Virus record (IMG/VR): IMGVR_UViG_3300023196_000475
Span: 1 to 22,113 of that record
Length of the DNA: 22,113 nucleotides
Direction: 5' to 3' (one strand)
DNA from: a virus
Part shown: in pieces, positions 1-8,497 of the stretch
How the letters are laid out: the number at the start of each line of letters is the position of its first letter
How positions within the stretch are numbered: the first letter of the stretch is position 1
Notes under the pieces: generated by a model
What the model was told of the DNA's origin: nothing
Databases searched by the model: none
The model's input: the letters and a program-made list of their open reading frames with translations, nothing else
Made by a program: the position numbers and the translations under genes

Positions 1-3000
1 AACAATGCAATTGAAGTTATAACCCACGAAGCTACATTTCGGGCTAAACAGTTCCGCGCAACAAAAGACATGAGCGATGGAGAACGTGCATACTTTGCAG
101 GTAAAGGATCGGAAACCGCCAAAATGGCTTTACGTTGGATAGGAAAGAACCTTAGTGAAAGCACAAACAAATCTGTTACCAATTTAATGAGTTATCAAGC
201 TGAGTCTTTACGAAGCGCAAACAGACGTGCCGAATCATTAAAAATAGAAAAAAACGATCCGGTTAATATAGCGCGTGAAATACAAGCAGATATAGATTTT
301 AATGCTGCGGTGGACGCCCAGCAAGATTTAAAAGATCAAGGGGCTACGTTTAAAAACAATTCTGCAGACGCACAAGCAACTTTAGATGAGTTAAATGATT
401 TCTTAGCTGATTATTTACGCGAAAACTCTGTAGTTGGTCTCGACATACCGACACATCCAACTATTGGTAACTTGTTAAGACAAGGTAAACTTGTAGAAGC
501 GCTCCGGGCGTTACAGACTACGTCTCCTAGTGAACGCGTAGCACAACTTGCAGGGGCTTTATCTAAAGTAGTAGGTGATACTAAAGTAGAAGTAAAACAG
601 TCTGTTGTCGATGATGCAGGAAATGCTGTAGCTGGCAAGTTTGATCCTACAACTAATACAATAACACTTAACGCAGAAACTGGTATCAACCCACATACTA
701 TTCTTCATGAAATGACGCACGCTGCAACATCAGCAACACTAGCTAACAAGTCACACCCACTGACTAAACAACTCACCAAATTATTTAATGACGTAAAAGA
801 CTCGCTTGATACTGCATACGGATCACAAAACGTAGATGAGTTTGTAGCAGAGGCATTCAGTAATCCAGAGTTTCAACAAAAATTAGGGCAAATAAATGTA
901 AAGGGTGAGCCTGTTAGCGCTCTGCAAAGATTTTTTAATTCTGTTGCTAACGTTCTACGTCGTATTATGGGCATGCAAACAAAAAATGTGGGGTCTGCGT
1001 TAAATCAAGCAGATCAATTAATAGAAGCCATGCTTGCTCCTGCGCCACAGTCTCGTGATGCAGGCAAACTTTATATGCAGGCAATGACACCTAACAAAGC
1101 AGCAACACTTATCGACAACATGGTTAAACGTGTTCCCAAATGGAATCCTAAAGTTGATGTAGAACGCGTAACAAAAGTTCTTGAAGACAAGTTTCCTGAT
1201 AAAGCAAAGAGTTTTATGCTTGGCTTGCTCCACTTGAGTTGGGTAGTAGATATTGCAAAAGCTCGTATACCCATGGCATCCAAGCTAGAAAATCTTACGT
1301 TTGAAGCAAGTGGCAAAATTACTGAGATGAATAATATGATTGAGCCAGTAATCAAACGAGTATCCGCATGGGGGAGTAAGAATCAAAACAAGTTAGATGC
1401 TTTTAACAGAGTGATTTATACTAGTACATTAGAGCAAGTTGATCCGTCTAAACCTAGTAGTGCTTATACTGGAGAAAAGTTAAAACAGTGGAAAGCCATG
1501 CAAAAGGATTGGAACTCACTTGGTGAGGAAGGAAAGAACCACTACAAGTCTATGCGTAATACTTATAAAGAACTTTACGACAGGATGGGCGCAATACTTA
1601 AAAACAAGATTGATGAGGGCATATCTGACGAGCCTACACGTAAAAAAGTATTTAAAGAAGTATACAACGCGCTTTACGATAATGGTGTCATTGAGCCTTA
1701 TTTTCCCTTAACTCGTAGTGGTAGTTACTGGTTATCCTATGATGCTATAGACCCGCGCACAGGCAACAGAGAATTTTATGTTGAGGCGTTTGAGACTAAG
1801 ACAGACCGTACCGAGGCACAGAGAGCCATGGACGCAGACCCTAATGCAGATGCTAAAAACTTTGAACCATTCTCTAATTTATCAGAAGTTGGTTATGATA
1901 AAGCACCACCTACATCCTTTGTTAACGACGTTCTTCAAGTTATGGAAACTAACAACGTCGATAAGGAAGTAAAAGAACAGGTTATGCGATTGTTTCTTGA
2001 CTCACTCCCAGAAAGATCTTTTGCTCAATCATTTAGAAATCGTAAAGGCACTCTTGGTTTTGAACGTGATGCTATTGGCGCACTTCGTAAAAGAACTAGT
2101 TCTTTATCACGTCAACTTGTGCAAATGGAATATGGACAAAAAATATCTGCTGTACAAAAAGAAATTAAAGATCACGTTAAAGAAGTAGAAAAAAATAATG
2201 ACGTTGCTGTTCTTTTAGCTAATGAATTAAACCAACGTGCAGATTGGGCTAAAAATCCTAACGTAGAAAATTGGGCGCAGGCACTTACAACTGGTGGGTT
2301 TGTTATGACTCTTGGCGCAAACATATCTTCTGCCGTGGTTAACTTCTCACAATTACCAATGGTGGTAATGCCTTATCTTGGCGGTAAATATGGTTATTCT
2401 GAAACCATGAAAGCCACAGGTAGAGCTATGCGTATGTTTACCAATAGTGGGTTTAAACACACTACAGAGACAATCGGGCCTAATGGTAAAATAAAAGAAA
2501 CTACATCTGCCACACCATCATTAGATAATTATGATTTTGACTCTCCTAATACACCAAAAGAAGTTAAAGAGTTTAAGATACTAGCTGAAGTAGCAGCGCG
2601 CAGAGGACAACTTAACCGTTCCATAACTTATGACCTATTAGATATGGATAGAATAGATAGTCCAATGAGGAAGATAGGCGCTGTATCTGGTTGGATATTT
2701 CATCATGGAGAACGTTTAAACCGTCAAGTAGCATTGATGACTGCATATGATTTAGAGTTGGGCGCAATGCGCAAAGCTGGCAAAACTATAAATGATGCTG
2801 CAAGAACAGAAGCCGCAGAAAAAGCTATTTATGTAACGGAACTTACCAATGGCGGTGCTATCGCTACAGGCGCACCTAGGTATGCGCAAAAAGGCATTGG
2901 TAAAGTTATGTTTTTATTTAAACGCTTTGGCATATCCATGACATACCATCTTGCTAAATTAACTAAAGAAGCAATTAAAGGTTCGCCTGCAGATAAATTA

Positions 3001-3873
3001 GTAGCTCGTAAACAACTGGCAGGAACTGTAGGTATGGCAGGAATTATAGGCGGAGCGCAAGGTCTCCCTCTTGTAGGAGCAATCGGCTCTGTTATAGATC
3101 TTATGTTTGGTGATGAAGATGAAGATAACTTTGATACTTCAATGCGTAAATTTATGGGTGAAGGTTTCTACGGAGGTCTTGGTAACTACTTGTTAGGAGT
3201 AGATGTTGCAAGTCGTATGGGTCTGTCTGATCTTATTTTCCGTGATCAACTAGTACAAAAAGATCAAAGCTTATTCTACGATGCTATTGAGATGGTTGGT
3301 GGCCCTGTGGTGGGAACTGCATTAAACATGGAGCGTGGTGTAGGTCTGATAGCAGAGGGCAATATGGCACGCGGTATTGAAACGATGTCACCAGCAGCAA
3401 TACGAAATGTATTAAAGAGTTATAGGTTTGGCACTGAAGGTGCTAACACGTTACGTGGTGATCCTATAGTAGGAGATATCGGCGCAGGGCATGTATTTGG
3501 GCAGTTATTAGGTTTTGCTCCGGCAGAATACACCAAACAGTTACAAGAGAACGCAAGTCTTAAAAGAAAAGAACGTGCTGCTGGAACAGAAAAAAGCAAG
3601 TTATATAAAAAATACTATATAGCAGCAAGAAATGGCGACACTGCTGAAATGAAATCTATTCTAAAAGAAATGGAAAAATACAATAAAAAATTTCCGACCA
3701 CCGCAATTACACTTAAATCGTTTAATCAATCTATGAAGGCGCATCAACGTACCACATCAAATATGCACCACGGTATAGTAATTAACCCCCGCATGCAAAA
3801 TGAACTCATGGAAGATTCAGCAGAGTATGATGATACAATAACACTTTGGCAGGATTTAGGTCTTACAGATTAA
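1..3873 (+). CDS. Giant phage virion/polyvalent protein with metallopeptidase motif and LPD38/PLxRFG-like region (5' end outside window)
   Basis: The frame is open from base 1, before the first ATG at 70, so the gene starts upstream of the window; at least 1290 residues are present. Counting from the ATG at 70, residues 213-217 read HEMTH, a HEXXH zinc-metallopeptidase motif, and DEFVAEAF near 256-263 could give a third zinc ligand (E257 or E261). The second half contains the string KVMFLFKRFG, glycine-rich hydrophobic stretches near residues 984-1014 and an acidic GDEDEDNFD, a layout I associate with the LPD38/PLxRFG polyvalent proteins of phages. Such proteins are thought to be carried in the virion and to act on or in the cell early in infection; that role is inferred. 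It is the only rightward gene and converges with the leftward operon. Exact family assignment is from memory, without a profile search. Confidence 0.85.
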   Translation, partial: NNAIEVITHEATFRAKQFRATKDMSDGERAYFAGKGSETAKMALRWIGKNLSESTNKSVTNLMSYQAESLRSANRRAESLKIEKNDPVNIAREIQADIDFNAAVDAQQDLKDQGATFKNNSADAQATLDELNDFLADYLRENSVVGLDIPTHPTIGNLLRQGKLVEALRALQTTSPSERVAQLAGALSKVVGDTKVEVKQSVVDDAGNAVAGKFDPTTNTITLNAETGINPHTILHEMTHAATSATLANKSHPLTKQLTKLFNDVKDSLDTAYGSQNVDEFVAEAFSNPEFQQKLGQINVKGEPVSALQRFFNSVANVLRRIMGMQTKNVGSALNQADQLIEAMLAPAPQSRDAGKLYMQAMTPNKAATLIDNMVKRVPKWNPKVDVERVTKVLEDKFPDKAKSFMLGLLHLSWVVDIAKARIPMASKLENLTFEASGKITEMNNMIEPVIKRVSAWGSKNQNKLDAFNRVIYTSTLEQVDPSKPSSAYTGEKLKQWKAMQKDWNSLGEEGKNHYKSMRNTYKELYDRMGAILKNKIDEGISDEPTRKKVFKEVYNALYDNGVIEPYFPLTRSGSYWLSYDAIDPRTGNREFYVEAFETKTDRTEAQRAMDADPNADAKNFEPFSNLSEVGYDKAPPTSFVNDVLQVMETNNVDKEVKEQVMRLFLDSLPERSFAQSFRNRKGTLGFERDAIGALRKRTSSLSRQLVQMEYGQKISAVQKEIKDHVKEVEKNNDVAVLLANELNQRADWAKNPNVENWAQALTTGGFVMTLGANISSAVVNFSQLPMVVMPYLGGKYGYSETMKATGRAMRMFTNSGFKHTTETIGPNGKIKETTSATPSLDNYDFDSPNTPKEVKEFKILAEVAARRGQLNRSITYDLLDMDRIDSPMRKIGAVSGWIFHHGERLNRQVALMTAYDLELGAMRKAGKTINDAARTEAAEKAIYVTELTNGGAIATGAPRYAQKGIGKVMFLFKRFGISMTYHLAKLTKEAIKGSPADKLVARKQLAGTVGMAGIIGGAQGLPLVGAIGSVIDLMFGDEDEDNFDTSMRKFMGEGFYGGLGNYLLGVDVASRMGLSDLIFRDQLVQKDQSLFYDAIEMVGGPVVGTALNMERGVGLIAEGNMARGIETMSPAAIRNVLKSYRFGTEGANTLRGDPIVGDIGAGHVFGQLLGFAPAEYTKQLQENASLKRKERAAGTEKSKLYKKYYIAARNGDTAEMKSILKEMEKYNKKFPTTAITLKSFNQSMKAHQRTTSNMHHGIVINPRMQNELMEDSAEYDDTITLWQDLGLTD

Positions 3874-3897
3874 AAAACCCCCCGCCGAAGCGAGGGG
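3872..3897 (-). terminator. Rho-independent terminator of the leftward operon
   Basis: Read on the minus strand, an 8-bp GC-rich stem with one mismatch (arms 3890-3897 and 3878-3885) closes a TTCG tetraloop and is followed at once by six T (3877-3872). This is the canonical layout. It lies just past the last leftward gene and overlaps the stop codon of the rightward giant gene, so it ends leftward transcription at the convergent junction. On the plus strand the same hairpin lacks a downstream T-run. Confidence 0.85.
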
Positions 3898-3903
3898 AAG
3901 TTT

Positions 3904-3940
3904 ATAGGAGAACGACAATCTTTGGGAGGAAAAAGTTGTC
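3904..3940 (+). promoter_or_regulatory. Orphan ribosome-binding-like site followed by a hairpin with a purine loop
   Basis: After the rightward gene, the plus strand carries TAGGAGAACGAC (3904-3915), nearly the same leader used by several leftward genes, but no ATG or long frame follows. Directly behind it, 3914-3923 and 3931-3940 can pair (one G-T wobble, one mismatch), displaying GGGAGGA in the loop. It may be a remnant of a lost gene start or a structured 3' end. Confidence 0.35.
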
Positions 3941-3952
3941 CTAAACACGTTA

Positions 3953-4168
3953 TCACGTCATTCTCCAAATACGCAAGCCAAATTTATTATTTTCTATAGT
4001 TGCACGAATTGTTATTTCCCAGTTCTTTGTTTTAGTTATTTTGTAGATTTGATTTTTTGCTTTTTCTACGTTTATGCAGGGGATAAACACAGATGCATTT
4101 ACAATCATGTTTTCCCAGTTTACTACTATTTTAACTCCATCAGGGTCAAGATCGTCAGTCTTTAGCAT
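3953..4168 (-). CDS. Hypothetical 71-residue protein, last gene of leftward operon
   Basis: A 71-residue frame begins inside the end of the primase-helicase gene, with a 14-bp overlap, and stops about 55 bp before the terminator. GGAG lies 10 bases before the ATG, a weak but usable ribosome binding site. The protein has no motif I recognise. It alternates charged and beta-type hydrophobic stretches (VKIVVNWENMIVNASVFI) and has a basic C-terminal half ending in RIWRMT. Coupled translation with the primase-helicase is likely from the overlap. Function unknown; reality supported mainly by position, overlap style and lack of competing genes. Confidence 0.6.
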   Translation of the reverse strand: MLKTDDLDPDGVKIVVNWENMIVNASVFIPCINVEKAKNQIYKITKTKNWEITIRATIENNKFGLRIWRMT

Positions 4169-6971
4169 TATCTAGTTGCTCCACTGAACAATCAACAATG
4201 ATAACATCTGTTGGAGGTAGGTTCATATGTGTGCCTTTACTCAACCGCATCTTAGACCTCTTGGCCCCTAGCTTTGTTCTAAGGTCGTATATAAACGAGT
4301 TATAATTTATTTGTTGTTCGCCACACCATGCTTTGAGTGGTTTTGGTACAAGATACGCACGTTTTAAATCTGTTTCATAACGAGCAACTAACTTACCTCT
4401 AGGCAATGCTTCTGGAATAATTAAAGATTCTGCGTCCGTGCCTTGTTTGCGCAGGTCGTCTGTACTCTTAATCCACAGTACGTTACTCCAATGCTCGTGT
4501 ATGTAATCGTTAAGAACTTCTTCTACACCCACATTCATGTCCTCAACTTGACGTTTGTTTTCTTTTAACTGCTCTATACCCCACTGAAAAACTTTTTTAG
4601 TGTTGTAATTAACAAGTCCTGCACGTTTTGCAAGTATAAGTCCTGTAATTGTAGCCGCCACAAGCACAGACCAAAACCTATTTTCAGCCGTAAGATTAGC
4701 TTCAGAATCAACTCTAGCTTGTACTTCTAATAATAATTTTTTTGCGTCATCTAAATTGTTCATTAAATACTGCACGTATTCTATACCTGCATGTCCGTAA
4801 TTATCTTGCACAGCCGCAGAAAATTTATCTGTCTCTTCTTTAGTTTCAAAGTGCATACGTTTTACACGGCACTCCAAGATACGTTGTGCTTCTGCCTTGG
4901 GCATGGCTTTCAATATACTTATACGCTCAATGATACTTGTGTTGCCTGTAGTGACAGACAACAAGCTCCATGCTTCTCCTCTATGTCTTTCAGTATTACT
5001 ACCACTAGCCATACGCCCTCGTTGCCTACCACCAGTAAGTTGATATGCAAGATTACTAAGTTCCCGACCATGCGAGTTAGTCAATTCATCCATATATAAT
5101 GGTAGGTTATGATAGACCTCACCTCTATTCATTTTAGTATTATAGGTATCACGTTCTGTGGTTATTAAATCTTCGGGTTTACCCCAGACAGACACCCCTG
5201 CTTCCATAGCTGTGGTCTTACCTACACCAGAATCCTTACTGTATATATGTAATGCTGCACATTTTATGGGAGAAAATTGCATTAACGTAGAGCCAAAAGA
5301 TGTACCAACTACAAATTGGTGCAACTCAAACCCGTCACGATTATAAAAATCTATAGTTTCTTTCCACTTTTCTAACGTGCCACGCGGTTCAAACGATGCA
5401 AACAACCCTGCTGTCTGTGTAGATGGAGGATTAAACTCTATCTTATCGTTAAATATTTCTTGGTTGCCAAGAACAAAAGACCCACCGTTCTCACTAGTCC
5501 AACCAAATTGTCTGTGAGCCTGATCCGCAGTGCTGTTAGCTTGTAGTTCGTTTACCCATGTAGTTGTGTATGTCATAAGTTCATCCATTTTTGTTATCGC
5601 CACGCCTTGCATGGACATATGTTTACGAAACTCTTCTCTAGAAGTAGCCGCAGTTAACGGCAAAGTAAATTCACGTACCCCATCTTTAGGTAAATGTAAT
5701 CGCATTACCACAGCTTCCCCCAGCTCGACGTCGCGGAGTCGTCTAACAACGTATAAGTCGTTATGGTATATTGCTTTCTCGTCAGGATCCCCGTCACTAT
5801 TAACAGTCCTTATATATACCCCACCGTTTGCCCCACGAAAGTATGGACGTGGGTATGCGGGAATTGTGTACTGGCTTACAGGCTTGTTTGGGAGGTTTTC
5901 TGCAGGAGCTTCAACCACATTATCTTCCTCACTAGCTTCACGTATACGCATACCTAAACTTATAGGTGATTTTATCTTACCCCAGTTAGGACATTCCGTG
6001 CATATGCCAGACTCGTATTCGTCAAATGTATTACATAAATACGGCCCTTTTATAAGGTCTACCTTTTTTTGAGTAGCCTCTCTAGTATGATCAGGATGAT
6101 TTTTTGATATTGCATAAGCAGCGTCAGCACCATCAGTGCAGAACTTAGCTATAGATAGCCCTGCTCTCCACATAGGCTCACTACACTCTGCTTGATCTAC
6201 AAGGATATTACGTATCTGCCTACACCCACGTCCTTCCTGTGTCTTGCGCAGTATCTCACGGAACGTGCTTTCTATATTACTATTGAACATGGTAGTAACA
6301 GCGTTGTTACCGTCAGGAGTATATCGTTTCGGAATAGGTATAGGATCGTTACCTAATAATTCAGAAAACGTGTCAAAATTTACAGGTTTTATTGTGTGTT
6401 CAAAGAAGAAACGCACTGGGCTAGGGGGGTCATCTTTATGATTGTGCGTAGTAGGTATACGTAATACACGAGCTGCATCTGCTGTTACAGCAGGATCAGC
6501 TAATAAATTGTTATCAGCGCATAACTTCTTTAGTCTTTCTGCTACTGGCAACCAGTCGTCCAGACCCACAGGTGCATCTAATACCCAGTATACATGTACA
6601 CCACGACCAGAGTTTACCATAACAGGTTTAGGCAAAGATAGCTTCTCACAAAAGATCCGGAGAGCTACAAGCGCATCAGATTGAGTCGCGTAGTCTTTGC
6701 TAGCACCGCAATCTAGATCAAGAAACAACGCGTTTAAATGTTTAACATTATCAACTTTGCGCGACCCTGCTTCATTAAATGTAGCTAACGCATAGTATGC
6801 ATCATAACCTTCTGCGTCCAAATCTTGAGCAGAGTTTGTTACTTGATCTATTGACTCATAAAATTTTTGAACCCTGCGATCATCTTTAGTGCGGGAAGCA
6901 AATACACAGTAATACCCTTCGTTTGCCAACACCGACTTTAAAAAAGTTCTTGTTTCCATAATTAACACCAT
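4155..6971 (-). CDS. Primase-helicase: archaeo-eukaryotic-type primase fused to DUF927/D5-like helicase
   Basis: This 938-residue protein should prime and unwind DNA at the phage fork. The N-terminal part has primase-polymerase motifs: DLD at 85-87 for metal binding, SGRGVHVYW at 121-129 (SxH type), and RIPTTHNHK near 171-179. A middle region includes a cysteine pair in CTECPNW. The C-terminal half is a helicase ATPase with Walker A DSGVGKTT at 580-587 and Walker B LPLYMDE ending in D628-E629, as in DUF927 and D5-like enzymes. Met5 (position 6959) is an alternative start; neither start has a strong Shine-Dalgarno. A 77-bp leader containing a hairpin separates it from the ssDNA-binding protein gene upstream, and its end overlaps the last gene. 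Role is well supported by motifs; exact biochemical activity is inferred. Confidence 0.9.
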   Translation of the reverse strand: MVLIMETRTFLKSVLANEGYYCVFASRTKDDRRVQKFYESIDQVTNSAQDLDAEGYDAYYALATFNEAGSRKVDNVKHLNALFLDLDCGASKDYATQSDALVALRIFCEKLSLPKPVMVNSGRGVHVYWVLDAPVGLDDWLPVAERLKKLCADNNLLADPAVTADAARVLRIPTTHNHKDDPPSPVRFFFEHTIKPVNFDTFSELLGNDPIPIPKRYTPDGNNAVTTMFNSNIESTFREILRKTQEGRGCRQIRNILVDQAECSEPMWRAGLSIAKFCTDGADAAYAISKNHPDHTREATQKKVDLIKGPYLCNTFDEYESGICTECPNWGKIKSPISLGMRIREASEEDNVVEAPAENLPNKPVSQYTIPAYPRPYFRGANGGVYIRTVNSDGDPDEKAIYHNDLYVVRRLRDVELGEAVVMRLHLPKDGVREFTLPLTAATSREEFRKHMSMQGVAITKMDELMTYTTTWVNELQANSTADQAHRQFGWTSENGGSFVLGNQEIFNDKIEFNPPSTQTAGLFASFEPRGTLEKWKETIDFYNRDGFELHQFVVGTSFGSTLMQFSPIKCAALHIYSKDSGVGKTTAMEAGVSVWGKPEDLITTERDTYNTKMNRGEVYHNLPLYMDELTNSHGRELSNLAYQLTGGRQRGRMASGSNTERHRGEAWSLLSVTTGNTSIIERISILKAMPKAEAQRILECRVKRMHFETKEETDKFSAAVQDNYGHAGIEYVQYLMNNLDDAKKLLLEVQARVDSEANLTAENRFWSVLVAATITGLILAKRAGLVNYNTKKVFQWGIEQLKENKRQVEDMNVGVEEVLNDYIHEHWSNVLWIKSTDDLRKQGTDAESLIIPEALPRGKLVARYETDLKRAYLVPKPLKAWCGEQQINYNSFIYDLRTKLGAKRSKMRLSKGTHMNLPPTDVIIVDCSVEQLDNAKD

Positions 6972-6992
6972 AACCGAGAGACACTGCGGCAG

Positions 6993-7010
6993 AGGTGTCG
7001 GTACACACCT
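6993..7010 (-). promoter_or_regulatory. Small hairpin in primase-helicase leader
   Basis: AGGTGT and ACACCT form a perfect 6-bp stem around a six-base loop in the 77-bp gap before the primase-helicase. There is no T-run, so it is not a typical terminator; it could stabilise the message or influence initiation at a start with a poor Shine-Dalgarno. Confidence 0.35.
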
Positions 7011-7048
7011 GTTTCAGCTTATGCCTAGCCGCAATATATTATGGTGGT

Positions 7049-7732
7049 TTAGTCGTCCCAGTCGTCTACAATAGAACTTAAATCATCACTACCCTGTTTT
7101 GGGGCAGAGGCAACAGCTTTCTTTACTGTCTTTTTAGGTTCTTCTACTGATGTATCTTCAAACGGATTGCTATCTTCTTTTGGAATAGCTTCAAATCCTT
7201 CTACTGCGCCAAATGGTGACTGCTCCTCCATAGGTTTTAAACTAATTACCTGCACTGCACGTAAGCGTAAAGACACTCCTGTACCCATCATTCCATGATA
7301 TGGAGTAAACGCAATAGCAATGTTAGCTGTACTTCCTGTTGTTAGCAAGAAGTCATCATCTAATTTCTTACCAGTAGCATCATACTGCGCAGGTTTACGT
7401 GTAGCTTCTGCACCATAAGCACCTTTTAATTTAGCTTTATAAGTAAAACTTCCATCATCTTCTTTTTTAAAAGGCATAGAAAACTTATCAGGCCAATCAG
7501 AATGTTCTGCCTGTTTAGCTTCATAGGCAGCTTTCATGTGTTTGTACAAATCTTTAGCCTGTTTCTCGTCCATTTTAAATTGCAAGCTATAAGTAGCACC
7601 TTCATCAAATGCATCACATGGCACTGATTTCTTTACTTTAGGTGAAGAATCAAACTTATAAGTTTGATTAATACGAGGCCATAGTACCTCTACGTTATTA
7701 ATATTATGATTCATGTTTATAGTTTCGGACAT
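7049..7732 (-). CDS. Single-stranded DNA-binding protein (T7 gp2.5-like)
   Basis: The 227-residue protein has the size and plan of phage ssDNA-binding proteins: a beta-rich N-terminal region with aromatic and basic residues (VLWPRINQTYKF, FTYKAKLKGAYG), then a flexible Lys/Ala/Ser-rich linker and a very acidic tail ending SSIVDDWDD. Acidic tails of this kind in SSB and gp2.5 contact the polymerase and helicase. It would coat single strands during replication and recombination. The start is firm: AGGAGAACGAT directly precedes the ATG. It lies between the HTH gene and the primase-helicase in a replication operon. No invariant motif proves the fold from reading alone, so the call rests on size, tail and neighbours; DUF2815-type proteins are a related possibility. 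Confidence 0.75.
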   Translation of the reverse strand: MSETINMNHNINNVEVLWPRINQTYKFDSSPKVKKSVPCDAFDEGATYSLQFKMDEKQAKDLYKHMKAAYEAKQAEHSDWPDKFSMPFKKEDDGSFTYKAKLKGAYGAEATRKPAQYDATGKKLDDDFLLTTGSTANIAIAFTPYHGMMGTGVSLRLRAVQVISLKPMEEQSPFGAVEGFEAIPKEDSNPFEDTSVEEPKKTVKKAVASAPKQGSDDLSSIVDDWDD

Positions 7733-7749
7733 ATCGTTCTCCTATTATC

Positions 7750-8046
7750 CTATTGATCTTCGTCAAGTAACTCTAACAAATCAGCATCTTCGCTAGTTGC
7801 TACAGCTACTGAATCCTCTGCGTCCTCCACATTTTCTTGTGTGAATGTGTACTTATGCATTGCAGGTTCATCTTCTTTAGTTGTTAATGCTTTAGATATA
7901 TCAGTAATACAAAATCTATAGGTATTACCTACACGGATGTAGGTACTCTGCGGAATTTGTTTCTGACGCACCCAAGCACGTATTGTAGATATAGAAACAC
8001 TAAAATGTTTAGCTACATCTTCTATAGGCACATATTTTGGTTCCAT
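7750..8046 (-). CDS. Small MerR/excisionase-type helix-turn-helix protein with acidic tail
   Basis: Residues 6-55 form a winged helix-turn-helix of the HTH_17/excisionase kind: IEDVAKHFSVSISTIRAWV is the DNA-reading helix pair and RVGNTYRFCITDI the wing. The last 40 residues are strongly acidic (EDAEDSVAV, ELLDEDQ) and probably disordered. The protein of 98 residues could be a transcription regulator, an excisionase-like factor or a replication accessory protein. The start codon overlaps the stop of the gene upstream by one base (TAATG), so translation is coupled. It is one of only two obvious DNA-binding regulators in the window and so a candidate reader of the palindromic sites, although a MerR-type monomer does not obviously predict a 17-bp palindrome. 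Confidence 0.75.
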   Translation of the reverse strand: MEPKYVPIEDVAKHFSVSISTIRAWVRQKQIPQSTYIRVGNTYRFCITDISKALTTKEDEPAMHKYTFTQENVEDAEDSVAVATSEDADLLELLDEDQ

Positions 8047-8438
8047 TATTTTTTCCTTACAGCAATGGAGTATTCAGAGTCAATGTTTAAACCTTCTGGC
8101 TTTGACTCAGGGTTTTCTTCTAAAAACTGTTTAAGATTTGTTTGGTTCAAACGTTTTTCTAACAACTCAGGAACTTTATGCTCGTTTATAAACGCATGCA
8201 TTTTTTCCCAGTCGTTAGTCCAAAATTTTTGCTTTACAGACCTATAAAACAATCCTTCAGAAGTTCTTACAGACTCGACATTGTGCGCATTGCAGTAGTC
8301 GAGCAGTCCTTGTTTAACTCTCTCTAACTGACGAGAGAGAGCAGAATCTTTATCTTTATAGTCAGCTGATAATTTTGCTCGTTCCTCACGAATTTTTAAA
8401 TAAGCTTTAGTCAGTTTATCAGCGGTAATATCACCCAT
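8046..8438 (-). CDS. Conserved phage protein of unknown function (130 residues)
   Basis: The first 45 residues are a charged, probably coiled-coil helix (TKAYLKIREERAKLSADYKDKDSALSRQLE), followed by a compact domain with FYRSVKQKFWTNDW and LNQTNLKQFLEENP. I recall similar short proteins next to ssDNA-binding protein and helicase genes in many phages, with no assigned function. The start is firm: AAGGAGAACGAT immediately before the ATG. It overlaps the HTH gene downstream by one base. A role in replication or recombination is inferred only from its place between helicase and ssDNA-binding protein; the helical N-terminus loosely recalls Gam-type nuclease inhibitors, which I cannot confirm. Confidence 0.75.
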   Translation of the reverse strand: MGDITADKLTKAYLKIREERAKLSADYKDKDSALSRQLERVKQGLLDYCNAHNVESVRTSEGLFYRSVKQKFWTNDWEKMHAFINEHKVPELLEKRLNQTNLKQFLEENPESKPEGLNIDSEYSIAVRKK

Positions 8439-8468
8439 ATCGTTCTCCTTAGATATGTTGTTTTATAC

Positions 8469-8497
8469 AATCTAGTAGCAATATGTGTGCTAGTCAA
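8469..8497 (-). promoter_or_regulatory. Possible internal sigma70-like promoter
   Basis: On the minus strand TTGACT (8497-8492), a 17-base spacer and TAGATT (8474-8469) precede the 130-residue gene, with the -35 box inside the end of the helicase gene. The -35 matches five of six consensus bases, the -10 four of six. It could give extra expression of the ssDNA-binding protein subcluster. Confidence 0.35.

Noticed and set aside
5530-6072. Rightward 180-residue open frame
   Set aside because: It lies wholly antisense to the primase-helicase gene, has no ribosome binding site I can see and no recognisable domain.
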